Shown: piece after piece, positions 11,122 to 23,025 of the stretch
Numbering within the stretch: position 1 is the stretch's first letter
How the letters are laid out: each line of letters opens with the position of its first letter
Assembly: GCA_034440615.1 (NCBI GenBank)
Contig: JAOTOM010001605.1
Coordinates: forward strand, 1-64,000
Direction: 5' to 3'
DNA from: Ashinkailepas kermadecensis
Lineage: Eukaryota; Arthropoda; Thecostraca; Neolepadidae
DNA: 64,000 nt
The notes under the pieces: generated by a model
The model's database searches: none
Seen by the model: the letters and a program-made list of their open reading frames with translations, nothing else
Told to the model about the DNA's origin: nothing
Position numbers and translations under genes: made by a program

Positions 11122-12196
11122 TGCGCCTATCTGCCCGGCAAAAAAGCTAACTTGGAAGCTTTTGAGAACGAGGTTTTGTGACTCGAAAATTAATTGTGCA
11201 AAAAAGCATGCGAACACAAATGCAGCGTGAACGTACGAGTCACGTAAGGTGCATAAGGGAGCTGCAGACTAGTCCTGTTGTTCAACTTCCGGTGGGCGCT
11301 GAATTCGAATTTGCCAACAGACGCAGGGCGGAACAAAAATATCAGGAAGGAAGGATTATGAAAGAGCCGTACAATAATACCGGTATCAAATCTAACCGTA
11401 CGCTCAAATTATTACAATGAATGCATACCAAACGTTAATTAAGATGCATTGAAGATATTTCGCCTTCTAGTTGAATGAAACTGGCATACATTTAGCCTAC
11501 TAGACCAGAATGAAATAAAACCCGCTTGACCGGGGTAAAATAATGAACGATACTAAAACGACGCAAACATTTAAAACGCACTAAATCAGGACGATTATGC
11601 AGTTCATTTGCTTCCCACAAGTCTCCAAACAATCCACATACAATTGGCTATCCTGGAGCAAATATTTTGGCAATTATTGGAGACAAATTAGCTCATACAC
11701 GAGCGGACATGAGCAGCACAACTCTCACCATCCTAAATGCCATCCAGTCGATGTGGTGGGCGCTTCGCCGACGAATGTGTCCGGGGACGCTGCGCTGCGC
11801 CCCCTACTGCGAGATCTTTGGAAGAGGGCGGCGCCTGGCAGTGGCGGCGGTGTCGGTGAGAACCTAGTCCGCCGGGCAGGCGAGCTTGCCGTTCCGTAGA
11901 ACGCTACAATAAATACACTACCGGCACGCTAAAGACGGTGGTGGCATCCGCCGCCGGGTGGTCGAGACGGTGAAGGCAGGTGAGCGGTAGAGCCCCGACT
12001 GTGCCGACGTGCTGCGCCACGACGTTACACTCCCACTGCAAAAGCTATGCTACAACTGGGGACGCCGGCACGTCTCGCCCCTTCGGCGGCCACACACCTC
12101 CGGACGGTGGACTCGAGGCCGTCCAGCGATCGCCGACAAGCTGCCGCCTGTGCGGAAATGGCAGTGGTGCCAGCGTGCGCGCGCACTGGCGCGTCA
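11122..12196. other. Sequence downstream of cyclin E stop
   Basis: This lies 3' of the minus-strand cyclin E stop codon and probably includes its 3' UTR. No clear poly(A) signal for the minus strand was found. A GC-rich plus-strand open stretch at 11.73-11.87 kb has no recognisable motif. Confidence 0.4.
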
Positions 12197-12319
12197 CTAT
12201 GGCCGTGACCGTCCGCCGGAGTCAGGCGGCGTCAGAAAGTCGGGCCGCTGTTGGTCGGACGTCGACGGCGATTGACACAGCGCCGCCTCCTGCTCCTCTG
12301 ACCGCTTCTGAGCCTCCTC
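12197..12319 (-). CDS. CycE: Cyclin E exon 9 (C-terminus, phosphodegron)
   Basis: The acceptor is gttgcccgcag on the minus strand, phase 0. Forty residues starting [15 protein letters not shown], then [14 protein letters not shown] and TAG. LTPPDS has Thr410 followed by Ser at +4, the same layout as the human Fbw7/Ago degron LLTPPQS. Frame and position agree with the human C-terminus. Confidence 0.92.
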   Translation of the reverse strand, partial: EEAQKRSEEQEAALCQSPSTSDQQRPDFLTPPDSGGRSRP

Positions 12320-15300
12320 CTGCGGGCAACACGAACAGAACGGTGACCGCTGCTGAGGTGTCCCCAGCGGGCGTCATCGCGAACGTTGCGCGTGCACTTG
12401 GCATAAAACATATTCAACAATTCCAAGAGAAACTAACGATGGGGATCCAAAATTACACACCATCGTTTTATTTATACTTGTACAAAATTGGCGCACAACA
12501 TTGCTTACCACGGGCACGAATCTAAATTTATACCGTCCGAAGTCGAAATGGTCGCGTGGTGCACTAGCAGGTCGTAGAAAATTTGCGGTTGGAGGAAAAC
12601 CTTGTTCATACAGCATTGCTACCTTCACGATAGCAGCTCGCGACTTCGTTTATATATGCCATTGGAGAACGAGTGGCAATATAATTTAATACAAAATGAA
12701 TATATTCATGTGAAAGCTATAACTTGATCGTGACCTTCAACGACGGGTTTTTTTTAAATACCCGCTTTTCACGAACAGTTACACATTAAATTATTCGCGA
12801 AAGGTGAATTTAATATTTTGTAACTCGACCCGTATATGGAGTCCAGGTAGATAGACTGATTATAGATACAGGTAGATAGTCCAGGTAGGGATGATCCACG
12901 GACATCCCAATTAAGCACTGTATATAAGCTTCGCTTTGGATACATTCCCAGTGATTAGTTGACTGATAATCGCACTATCGGTAGATTCAGACGGTAGACA
13001 CCACTACTTATAGCTGGTAAATTCGTGTATTGCATTCGTAGAGTACTTTTCTGGTGTTGAACAAGCCCACACAGGAAATCCCGTGTCCAGTCGTGTCGGA
13101 ATTTGCAGCGCACTCACCAGGATTTGCAGGTTGACGGCGTGGATCTGGATGTTGTGGCGATCCGTCTCTGCGACGCGATCGAACGGCGGCACGTGCGCCA
13201 GCAGGTGGGGTCGTAGCGTCACGAAGAACGGCGCCATCCACCTAATACAGCCGGACAGCTGCAGCCACGAATAGCCTGCGGAGATGGTGCCATCAGACGT
13301 GGAACAGCTCTCCGAGGAAGGGGGGGGGGGCACATTTCCTGTCGCGATAAATTCGCTAGACACACGCCGATCAACTCGCCCAATTAATTTGCGAGAGTAA
13401 AATGTTGGCAGTGACTCGGTTTGCAGGTATGAGGACTAGAACCAGACGAAGCAAAGCTACCGAAAAAATAAAAATAACAGGAAATAAACTTAATCGCGGC
13501 AACATGCGCATGAGGTGAAGGCTAGTTTTCAAACACATTTGAATTGTTCCCCAAACTACAACCATAGCATCGATAAAATCCATAGAGTACTATGCAATTC
13601 ACAGACTGTATAAAGCGACGTCACCTCCATGCTCTACTCCGTTTCATTTATTCACCTGTCCCTCCCGCCACCCTGCCAAAAAAAACCTGGTGCTCGTGCC
13701 GTTGATGCTCTTTCCAGGGTTGAAAATAACCGGATGAAGCTAATTCTGGCCATGCTGGCGGCTAACGATTTAAATAGTGCAAACTGGCTCAAACTGGCCA
13801 AAACCGGAATGACAACTGTGACATGAATATGTTCTAAGTTCAGCCTGTAACACCCTAAACAGGAAATACAATGGATCATTGAGCAATTCAATTTAAAAAT
13901 AAAAATGTTTTGGAATAGTGACACACTCGTTGATACACTTGCGAGCACTCGGGAGGTTCCAATATTGTTTGTGAATATGCCAGGTATTGATTTTGAAGAG
14001 ATAGTGCTTTTCTACTTTGTGCCATGAATTGGCTGCCAAAATGGCTCAATCTAGCTGGTGCTCAAGCAAATTGAGATGGCCGTTCCCCATCCAAAAAGTT
14101 CGAGGACCAAACATACTGTTTTTGTCCCCATGAATTTATAGTTCCTAGAGGAGGCCGTCGAAATTGCCCTCGCAAGGCGTCTCAGTTCCCAACATTCACC
14201 CGTGTTGGAACATTACTTGGTTTTTACAAGTAAACTACTGGTTCTCGTAGTCTAAACACTTCCACTTAAGCAGACTGACATTATCAGTGACGTCCAGGTC
14301 AACAAAACAGTTTGCAGGCAGTGCGATTTCCCCAGCTAAAGATGGCCGTTTGAGTCAACCGAATCGGGTCATCCTCTGCAAAAGCATGCAGGAGGGAAAA
14401 GCTCCAATCGACTTGTTACAAGACAAAGATATCTATCTAACCCTGCATAAGCATAGGGTCAATGGTCTATTTGCCGATTTGAATTGATTGAGCTTCGCTC
14501 CGCAAACGGTAGTGGCGCCACTTGGCATACTTCTGGAGAGGTCCGTTCATATATAGCGTTCGCTTCCCAATGGCGGCATTGCCCCTCCCCCAATGTTCAT
14601 CGGCACATAGTTCTGAGCGAATGTCCCACTCAAAATATTTTTGTCCGGTTCGTGGTATTCAGACCCACCAAGAGCGCAGCTTCAGATCCAAGCAGATCTG
14701 GCCGAATGTTTTGCTTGTCTGGATGATTTCCCCCACCAATCATTTACATAATGCGACACCCTCGGAAAACTCATCATTTACATAATGCGACACCCTCGGA
14801 AAACTCATCATTTACATAATGCGACACCCTCGGAAAACTCATCATTTACATAATGCGACACCCTCGGAAAACTCATCATTTACATAATGCGACACCCTCG
14901 GAAAACTCATTTACATAATATGACACCCTCGGAAAACTCATCATTTACATAATGTGACACCCTCGGAAAACTCATCATTTACATAATGCGACACCCTCGG
15001 AAAACTCATCATTTACATAATATGACACCCTCGGAAAACTCTTGAAGGACGTAATTCACGAATACCAAGAACAACTATTAAATATGTATTATTAAGATAT
15101 AGCATGAATAAATAATATATTCATCAATACCATACAACCTTGGAATAGCTGCGATATTTTGAGCATGGTCCTACCCGAGGCTCAACGAAATAGTTCATGA
15201 TGCATACATTATGCTTCTAAATCCACGGATGTTGGGACATTTCCTACATATTTTCCCAACTGCCATTATTACACGAAGTATGTGGGGAATCTTGGACTAC

Positions 15301-17837
15301 ATTTCTTCTCATCTGAAGTTTTGCTGTAATTGTGAACATTCAAGGCAATTACAATGCCCCATCATCTCAAGTGATTTCTCCGTCCCCAGGAAAAGATCAG
15401 CGCCCATCAAGACGATCGGTTGGTTAAGATGCAAGACAAATTTCCCCTCGTATCATTTTGCAAATGGAGACTGCTCTCGCTATCCCCCCATAAAAAAATA
15501 CGCCGTACATGTCCCTCTTCGGGGGAGGGGAAGTGCACTGCACACTTTTAGAAACCAAAAAGTGGAATGGCCAGGGGTGAAGGGGCCATGTCAGCACTGG
15601 AAGGAGGATGGTAAGACCATTTTGAAGTATGTTTTGTCCATGGAACTTCCATTGGATAAAAGTTCAACCAAGTTCGGGTGGAAGGGGCAGGGGTAACAAC
15701 TCTAGCCATTTATTTCCATGTATCTGAAAATGTAATTGAAGCTTCACAGGGTTACAGAACATTTTTTCCCAGAAAAAAAAAACAGATTGGTGCACTCCAA
15801 AGCATTCGTCTAACCACCTCCCATTTTCCAGAAAACCTCACTCGTTGGCTAACCAGCAGAAATGCAATGTTCGAATAAGGTATAACACCAAATACCAAAC
15901 AATGGCTTTTGAAATAGCAAAACTAACTAATCCAGATGTCACAATCCAAAGTAACATCAACCTCTCCTAAGCCCAAATCACCGTTCTTACGCCAGGCAAA
16001 AAGATAGCACCCATATATCCCCCCCCCTCCGACAGATCGAGTATAGTCCTAGAGCGGAGGGTGGTTCCCCACTTACCGGATATGCGGACAGCCAGCTCCC
16101 TGTTGCGCGTAAAGTGGAAGAAGGCGGCGCCGGCCAGCACGCCATACTTGAAGCCGAGTGAGCCCAGATCCATTACTGCCAGATCCACCAGCTGACACAT
16201 CTGGACAAACTGCAGCGTCGAGAACTGCGGACTGGTGAACTCCTCGGCGGTGACCGCTTCACCTGCCACAGCCGGAGCAGCCGGTCACGTCACCGTCACT
16301 GCGCCAGTCTCACCACCTCAGTCACGGTCACTGCGTCACAGTCTACTATCACTGTCTCACAGTCACAATCTCACTGTCACTGTTTCACAGTCACCGTCTC
16401 ACTGTCACTGTATCACAGTCACCGTCTCACTGTCACTGTTTCACAGTCACCGTCTCACTGTCACTGTTTCACAGTCACCGTCTCACTGTCACTGTCTCAC
16501 AGTCACCGTCTCACTGTCACTGTATCACAGTCACCGTCTCACTGTCACTGTATCACAGTCACCGTCACCGTCACTGTGTCACAGTCAGTCACTGCATCTT
16601 AGTATGTACATCATTTGAAATGAAAAGCAATAGAAAATACTAGCGGTGTTGGTCAAATTCATCCCACCCGTTATTGTAGTTTAGGGGCGCATCGGCTGCA
16701 AAGGTCATATAGCATCCCACCCGTTACACACGGACCACGTTCAGAAGGCAATAGGCAAGTCGCAGAGCATCTATACAGGGCAACGACCCTAACACGCCTC
16801 CAATCGGCCGTACACACGGGGCAGCCGTCAGCCGTCAACATCTGTCCGTACACACAGGGCAGTTGTCAGCCGTCAACATCGGTCCGCGCGGACGCATGTG
16901 CGCCGTCAACATCTCGATACCACGGGCCGCCGTCAGCCGTCAACATCTGTCCGTACACACGGTAGCTTCAGCTCGATTCTCCTCCATGTTGGTGAGCTGT
17001 CAGCCGTCAACATGTCCCGGACGCCAGTGGCCTGGGGCGCCCCATCACCCAGCCGATTCTCCTCCATGTTGGTGAGCTGCAGGTATGTCCCAAGCCAGTG
17101 CTGGGGCGTCAGGGGCGACAGCGACCAGTTGAGCACCTGCAGGCGACGGCACAGCTCGTCGGCTCGTGCCACTGGCTGTCGCGACAGTCGGCCCCGACAC
17201 CGGCCACATCGCGAGTGCCGAGGACACGCGCTGACCGCCGACCGTGGCGAGGGGCGGACGTGGCGAGCAGCGAGCAGCGACCCGCGGCCGCTCAGCTGAG
17301 TGTGCCAACCCGTGCCAACACGGGCCAGCGCGAGTGGCACACTCGGCGACCGAGCGCCGACTCGGTGAATGTGGGCCAGTCCCGGCTGGATTCGACGAGG
17401 ACTGGATGAGGTGAGATGACACTAACGGCCAGGCCTGCAAAACCACTCGACGGAACGTCGGCGGCACAGCTGCCGACCACTGACGGCGACACAGCCGAGG
17501 CCGACACGCAGTCGGCACTCTGCAACTCCCCAACTACCTCAGAGATGTCGGAGAAATCCGGAAGTGGCAGACCCAAGCGTGATTGGCTAGAATCTGGAGA
17601 AGCCAGACCTCCAGCCAAGAGGGATGCAACTGACCGTGACTCAGTTGATCTGTGCCTTACACTGGAGGCACAGATCACGCACTGCAGACAAACTGCAAGT
17701 TCAAATCCATAATGGATGCAAGTCGTTCCAGCCTCAGATAACCGACAAACTTCGAACCATTCGGCTGGCGGTGGTGGTGGTGATCGTGGTGACGGCGGCG
17801 GCGGTGGTGGTGGTGGTGGTGGTGGTGGTGGTGGTGG

Positions 17838-17868
<31 letters not shown>

Positions 17869-20800
17869 GGTGTTGGTGGTAGTGGTGGTAGTGGTGGTGG
17901 TGGTGGTGCACAACGATGACGATGAAATGCATTGCTGATGACTGCGATTGCAATGACGATGATTGGTGCAATGACACGACGGTCGCATATAATAGTAATG
18001 CCATTTTAGGATGCCCGAATGGATATATTTTTTAATGAGATGTGCCCATTAAGACAGCAGATGTGTAACTTTCGCAACATCGGCCTTGCGCAACAATTCA
18101 TGCAACTAAGCGATTGCCGTATAAAATGCAGACTATTTGAAGCGAACGGCCATGCTAGGCATCAGGATATTGAGAGGCACAAGGTAAAACTATGCTGGCT
18201 ATGCTCCACATATGGTGTTAGGGATGAAAATACTGCAACAACACCGTTCATACGGAACACTCCATTTGAGAAAGGCAATACAACACCGAGTACGAGTGTC
18301 CCTCTTACCTGAGCTCCTTGTCCGCCAAACAAAAATATAATTCAAGTTAGCACAAGTGATGCCCTACGATACATATAAACTGTACCCCGTTCTGAGCAAC
18401 CCACGAAAGCAATGTCATCAAGCTCCCCGCACGCATAACAACGAGAAAGGTCAATACAGAACTGGCGACCAGGTTTATCAACAGACCGTCTTTGCTAGTG
18501 GTGGGCGCCAGCCCCCGTTTACATAGGTGAACATTCCATACTTTGCACAGGTCTATCATTCCAACAAATCAACCACATCCCCAAAGCACCTTAACCGTGT
18601 GTATCCAGGCTACGGCTGTTTCCAGTACAACTGTTCCTTGCTGTCGTGAATGTTGCCTTATTTAACGCATACTCATCGTCCTCGTCTACCCTTCTGGCTA
18701 GTGTACCGATTTGTACCTGCAGAACCGTCCAACCTGTGTGTGATAGATCCACCTTCACCAGTTCATCATCCCACCCCTTATCTAACGATGTGATACATTT
18801 ACTCTTCCATCTACACTTCTTTTACTTGACACTAACCTAACTTTTGTATTACGCTTTACTCTTCCTTTACTCTCACTGCAGTCACCTTCATGATCACCAG
18901 CTCCTTGTCTTGGATGTCCTCCTGGGTGCACGCGCCGTCCGTCACGTACGCAAAATCGGCTACCTTGGGCGGGTAGATCTCCTCCAGCTTGGAAGCGATC
19001 ATCAGACACGTGATGCCTGCCGAGACGGTCGGGGTTAGCAGCTCAGCACGCTCTTGGTGTGCTCACACGGACTGTGCCCAACCGCACTCCGTCCACGTGC
19101 ACCCCACCACTGGCGCTTGTTTAAATTGCGCAGGTCGGTAGACTTGGTGGCAGTAGACACCTGCACATACAAAGGGACTGTCCGGACATCACATTCCCGC
19201 GGTCACAGTCTTTTCAAGTCAGCTTTGACTTTGGCGTTAAACGCAAGAAACATATATCAACACACATATAGAGATGATATATATAATACATCACCAAACA
19301 TGATGAAAATGTTATTCAAATCGCCAATGATGAACAAACGACTGGATTTAAGTGAGAACACATGAAACCAAATGAAAAGGTATTCAGATTAACAGATCGT
19401 ATAATATATGGTCACTTTTATCTCAAGCACTTTAAAGTTGCAGCTTTTTCAAATGTATGCCAAAATGCATACAATTTCTTTTCCTCGTTACGATCTGGAT
19501 TGTACCGAACATTCCGAAGTATGTACGAAAATGTTCTACGCCTCACGTAAATTGTCCAGAAAAACATCATTGCATATTCACACACTGGGAGTAATAGTTT
19601 TGTGGTCAAAATCGTCTACCACGAATCGCAATTCCGCATTCAATTCAAAATAAACAAGCTCAATCATATCAGTGGAAGCTTCAGTTACATTCGCTTCGTC
19701 TACACCGTCTACATCTGCATCGGTTTGCCTGCTGACATGGCTCGGCTCCAGCAACAGCCACAGAATGCACATGTCACACAGCCTGACGCCCACAGCCGCG
19801 GCACTCACCGCCCAACTGCAGCTGAGATTTGGGCAAGTCCCTGGTCCTGCTGAGGTAGCGATCCAGAAAGTCCACGGCCAGGTAGAATGTCTCACGATGC
19901 AGCCTGTGTACCTCGCACACCTGGTGGATGGTGGCACGATTATGTAATGACTATGTATACAACATGTAGAAATGTTCAGAGATACATTGCATAGTGGCCT
20001 CTCCTTGGGAGTTTTTGCATTCCAAAACAACTGCATCTTGAGATATTTCACCAATTATGTATCACTGCATTACAGACACTGCATGTGCTAACAACTCGTC
20101 ATAACATTCAGATAAATCAATATTCGTCGGTAACCTTTGTCGATATTGACCACGGCAGCCAGCAGCCGCGCCCGCTCTCACTGCTCACCCACCTCTATGA
20201 GCCAGTCGATGAGGCTCGGCAACCTTCTCCATATTGACCACGGCAGCCAGCAGCCGCGCCCGCTCTCACTGCTCACCCACCTCTATGAGCCAGTCGATGA
20301 GGCTCGGCAACCTTCTCCATATTGACCACGGCCCAGCAGCCGCGCGCGCTCCCCTCCCCCCCCCCTCTATGAGCCAGTCGATGAGGCTCGGCAACCTTCT
20401 CCATATTGACCACGGCAGCCAGCAGCCGCGCGAGCTCTCACTGCTCACCCACCTCTATGAGCCAGTCGATGAGGCTCGGCAACCTTCTCCATATTGACCA
20501 CGGCAGCCAGCAGCCGCGCCCGCTCTCACTGCTCACCCACCTCTATGAGCCAGTCGATGAGGCTCGGCAACCTTCTCCATATTGACCACGGCAGCCAGCA
20601 GCCGCGCCCGCTCTCACTGCTCACCCACCTCTATGAGCCAGTCGATGAGGATCGCCCGCATGTGAGGCTTGAGAGCCGTGTGCCGGTGCATGAGCGAGGC
20701 GTCTCGTGTGTAGCTCACGTCCTTGGCTCGCATGCTCTGCCACAGGTCCTCCACCTCTGTCCACTGCAGGTCCGGCAGCGGCGGCACGCGCTGCCGGATC

Positions 20801-23025
20801 TGCGGCGGCGCCTGCTGCTCTCGGAATCTGTCAGAGCGACGGCCGTGTGACGATTGTGCGAGGACAACAGCACGGATAGGTAACAAATCGGGCCGCATCG
20901 AATCTTTGATGTCGTGTCTGAAAAGCCCGGGGTCATCTTAAAAAGGGCCCAAGAAAAAGAAGTCTTCAAGAAAAAGGCCCCACCCTTCCACCAGGCGGGG
21001 GGGCAGCCGCCCCACGGCTGGGGGACTGTTGAGAGGTCAAGAGAAGGTGCTGCAAAAAATGTGCATAACCCATACTATTGCAATAACGCAATAATAATCC
21101 GAAGTGGTCATTTTATCAACGAAAGAGAGAAAGATAATTTAAATATGAGTGGAAATAACCACCTAATGTTCCCTGCGATTGAACAGAATCAATGAAGATT
21201 GTGGTGGCAGAAGCGCTTTTGCAGGAGCAAAAAAAAACGCATGCTTTTTTAATTCTCAATTGTTTTCAGAACGATCGAGGGACGTTCTAAAGTTATTAAA
21301 CTTTGGGGAGAAGAGTCAACAAAAACGTGCTATCCCCTCTAGCATCCGGGATGGCAAACAATCATGACATCATTCAATTATCCTGTTTGACCACAGTCAA
21401 AATATTCCGTCCAACATTTCCAAATTGATATATGCTTACTTGCACGTTTATAGCTGCGTATGGTAACTAAAACGGCGAGGGAATTTGAGAGCTGATTATA
21501 AAATCATGCTGGCAGCCATCCGGATGTTTTGCCCATTTCAACTGTGCAGAGCGGGGGCACGTCCACCACCAACACAAACTGGACGCGGGGTCGCAATGAG
21601 CTCACTTCGACCAGCTGGAAGGAGGCGGCGTGGTGAGGTGCTGTCGCTTCCACTGTTGTTCGGCCGACGCGCCGGCCAGCTGGGTGGGACTCGAGTCCGA
21701 CAGCACGTACTCCATCGAGTCGGAGTCGAGCGAGCTGACCGACACGCCCGACGAGCCGATGCAGCTGCCGGCCGCAGGCGTGCCCGCGGAGCCGGAGCAG
21801 CCGGGAGACGACCAGTCGTCGGAGGCGAGCTGCCGGGCAGGCGCGCCGTCAGTACCGGGTCCGGGGCGGTATTAGTGCCGGGTCAGAGGCGGTGTCAGTC
21901 TGGGACCCGAGGCGGTGTCAGTTCGGGGTCAGTCTGGTGTCCGAGGCGGTGTCAGTAAGAGGTCCGAGGCGGCGTCAGCACCGGGGTCCGAAGCGGCGTC
22001 AGTTTTGGGTCATAGGCGGTGTCATTCCGGGGTCCGAGGCGGTGTCAGTCCGGGGTCATAGGCGGTGTCAGTCAGAGGTGGCGTCAGTCCGGGGTCAGAA
22101 GCGGTGTCAGTCCGGGGTCCGAGGCGGTGTCAGTCCGAGGTCATAGGCGGTGTCAGTCCGGGGTCAGAGGCGGTGTCAGTCCGAGGTCATAGGCGGTGTC
22201 AGTCCGGGGTCCGAGGCGGTGTCAGTCCGTGGTCCGAGGCGGCGTCAGTTTGGGGTCAGAGGCGGTGTCAGTCGAAGGTCTGAAGCGGTGTCAGTTCAGG
22301 GTGTGAGCACGCCGGTATTACGGAGCTACAGCTCTGGAGGCGTTTAGGCATTGGCAAAGGTGAGTGTTGGAGGCACATTGGCTGAACACAGGCTAAGCGC
22401 GAGAAACATCTGAATGTCGAGCAGTTTTACAAGATTGGGGACACCTGTGACCAGGAAGAGGTGAGAAGGCGGGGAAGCACGCGGTGGATTACATTGCAAT
22501 CCCCTGGGTGCTTGCTATGATCGGGGATCATATGGTGCAAGATTACAACCCAACATTCAGTATCAATCCTAAGACTACTACGTATCGACATCTGGAGAAA
22601 AACGCGAACTTGAACAACGTGTCGTCATAAAAATGTATGAAGTGTCAAGCAAAAGAAAAGAGAGCTATACTTGAAGAGGCCCAAATAAAAATGGTGCTAT
22701 GTTGGTGTAAAAGAACGATACAGCCGGTGCCGAGCGCCACCCATGGCGGACAGTAGCGGTGGCGACTGACCTGTACAGCCGGGGCACCCATGGCGGACAG
22801 TAGCGGTGGCGACTGACCTGTACAGCCGGGGCACCCATGGCGGACAGTAGCGGTGGCGACTGACCTGTACAGCCGGGGCCGGCCGGTGTCGAGCGTCACC
22901 CATGGCGGACAACAGTGGGCTGGCTGCTGCCCGTCGCCGCTTGGTCCGGGTCAGAATCGTGGGAGCCGCACGTGTCGACTTACCACCGTATCTGAGAGCG
23001 AAACACCGGTCAGGTCGGCTGCCAT
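12197..23025 (-). CDS. CycE: Cyclin E (G1/S cyclin), complete nine-exon gene
   Basis: Nine exons on the minus strand: 22984-23025, 21606-21829, 20629-20827, 19809-19920, 18886-19016, 17049-17136, 16077-16262, 13118-13275, 12197-12319. They total 1263 nt, 420 codons plus TAG; human cyclin E1 has 410. All eight junctions agree in phase. Cyclin E activates CDK2 in the nucleus to drive S-phase entry. Seen in order: a Ser-rich N-tail; PPLPDLQW; the MRAIL substrate patch (residues 145-149) in [65 protein letters not shown]; the second cyclin fold with [45 protein letters not shown]; and a C-terminal degron LTPPDSG with Thr410. Residue for residue this follows cyclin E rather than cyclins A, B or D. 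The exact start codon is the least certain part. Confidence 0.95.
13118..13275 (-). CDS. CycE: Cyclin E exon 8
   Basis: Acceptor catctccgcag, donor gtgagtgcg; enters in phase 1 and leaves in phase 0. It encodes [19 protein letters not shown] and [15 protein letters not shown], matching the end of the second cyclin fold (human CVKWMVPFAMVI and DEDAHNIQTH). Confidence 0.95.
13276..16076. other. Cyclin E intron 7 (2.8 kb)
   Basis: Largest cyclin E intron within the coding part. It holds a poly-G run at 13320-13330, the 34-bp array at 14.74-15.04 kb and otherwise unrecognised sequence. Confidence 0.8.
14740..15041. repeat. Minisatellite, 34-bp units (about 9)
   Basis: Very regular units: tcatttacataatgcgacac then cctcggaaaactca. 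Only single-base changes (GCG to TAT or TGT) and one short unit separate the copies, so the array is young. It lies in cyclin E intron 7. Confidence 0.96.
16077..16262 (-). CDS. CycE: Cyclin E exon 7
   Basis: Acceptor gctgtggcag, donor gtaagtgg; phase 1 on both sides. It encodes [34 protein letters not shown] and [20 protein letters not shown], matching the human stretch with [21 protein letters not shown]. A 28-bp minisatellite starts about 50 bp before its acceptor. Confidence 0.96.
16311..16594. repeat. Minisatellite, 28-bp units, before cyclin E exon 7
   Basis: Units of cagtcaccgtctcactgtca plus ctgtatca or ctgtttca. In the gene's direction the array ends close to the exon 7 acceptor. 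Confidence 0.92.
16674..16713 (-). mobile_element. Short retroposed element, copy b
   Basis: Forty bases with the family core ggggcgcatcggctgcaaag then gtcatatagc, inserted between a perfect 13-bp duplication, atcccacccgtta, at 16661-16673 and 16714-16726. It lies in cyclin E intron 6. Confidence 0.82.
16808..17012. repeat. Degenerate array with a copied piece of cyclin E exon 6
   Basis: Four or five units of gtcagccgtcaacatctgtc plus cgtacacac. Bases 16974-16999 are an exact 26-base copy of 17054-17079, which is coding sequence at the 3' end of cyclin E exon 6. The copy has lost the donor site. Confidence 0.82.
17049..17136 (-). CDS. CycE: Cyclin E exon 6
   Basis: Acceptor gtcgcctgcag (phase 0), donor gtgatgg (phase 1, a weak match). 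It encodes [20 protein letters not shown] then LTNMEENRL, matching human LKWRLSPLTIVSWLNVYMQ. The phase fits exon 7. The donor is the least standard of the gene, but no other GT keeps both frame and homology. Confidence 0.93.
17767..17910. repeat. (GGT)n microsatellite
   Basis: About 45 GGT triplets with scattered GGC, GCT and AGT, in cyclin E intron 5. The poly-Gly, poly-Val and poly-His frames over it are artefacts. Confidence 0.96.
17911..18885. other. Cyclin E intron 5, remainder
   Basis: No exon or repeat family recognised between the (GGT)n tract and exon 5. Confidence 0.5.
18886..19016 (-). CDS. CycE: Cyclin E exon 5
   Basis: Acceptor gtctcggcag, donor gtgactgc. It encodes [20 protein letters not shown] and [15 protein letters not shown], ending KELVIMK. 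The EEIYPP...FAYVTDGAC block is close to a cyclin E signature. Confidence 0.97.
19017..19808. other. Cyclin E intron 4
   Basis: AT-rich intron without recognised content. Confidence 0.6.
19809..19920 (-). CDS. CycE: Cyclin E exon 4
   Basis: Acceptor atccaccag, donor gtgagtgcc; phase 0 in, 1 out. It encodes [20 protein letters not shown] then [17 protein letters not shown], matching human [22 protein letters not shown]. Confidence 0.97.
20148..20655. repeat. 88-bp array made of duplicated cyclin E exon 3 end plus donor
   Basis: Six units (spacing 88, 88, 84, 88, 88). The unit nearest 20.63 kb is the real exon 3 end. The other five lie in intron 3 and each carries the last 22 exon bases (minus strand cctcatcgactggctcatag plus ag) followed by intron sequence. 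Four keep the GTGGGT donor. In the unit near 20.36 kb the donor is replaced by a G run. Use of a distal donor would read GTG GGT GAG CAG TGA, a stop. Confidence 0.94.
20629..20827 (-). CDS. CycE: Cyclin E exon 3 (start of cyclin box, MRAIL)
   Basis: Acceptor cgctctgacag; one base completes the codon split by exon 2 (AA then A, Lys). Donor gtgggtga, phase 0. It encodes [19 protein letters not shown] and [16 protein letters not shown], matching human PLPVLSWANREEVWKIM and PKMRAILLDWLMEV. The donor region is the seed of the 88-bp array. Confidence 0.96.
21606..21829 (-). CDS. CycE: Cyclin E exon 2 (N-terminal regulatory tail)
   Basis: Acceptor cgcctgcccggcag, donor gtgagctc; 224 nt, phase 0 in and 2 out, fitting both neighbours. 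Ser-rich, acidic tail with [20 protein letters not shown] and [11 protein letters not shown]. No conserved domain is expected here. Support comes from splice sites, phase and near-total G/C at third positions. The plus strand is also open, with an acidic peptide, but has no fitting partner exons. Confidence 0.78.
21860..22300. repeat. Minisatellite, about 23-bp units, before cyclin E exon 2
   Basis: Around 18 units of aggcggtgtcagtccggggt plus cag or cat. It starts about 30 bp from the exon 2 acceptor on the gene's 5' side. Confidence 0.92.
22737..22905. repeat. Minisatellite, 47-bp units (about 3.5)
   Basis: Units of ctgacctgtacagccggggc plus acccatggcggacagtagcg and gtggcga, lying in cyclin E intron 1 about 75 bp past the exon 1 donor. 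Confidence 0.92.
22984..23025 (-). CDS. CycE: Cyclin E exon 1, candidate start
   Basis: ATG at 23025 followed by [13 protein letters not shown] and a consensus donor gtaagt at 22983-22978, phase 0, which joins exon 2 in frame. It is short and has no homology to test. The start is chosen because it is the first ATG in frame with a strong donor and gives a typical cyclin E length. Confidence 0.58.

Noticed and set aside
17624..18004. Poly-Val, poly-Gly and poly-His open frames
   Set aside because: They come from the (GGT)n microsatellite in cyclin E intron 5.
21630..21875. Plus-strand acidic peptide ([16 protein letters not shown]) as an exon of a separate gene
   Set aside because: The opposite strand has an acceptor, a donor and phases that join cyclin E exons on both sides; no plus-strand partner exon was found.
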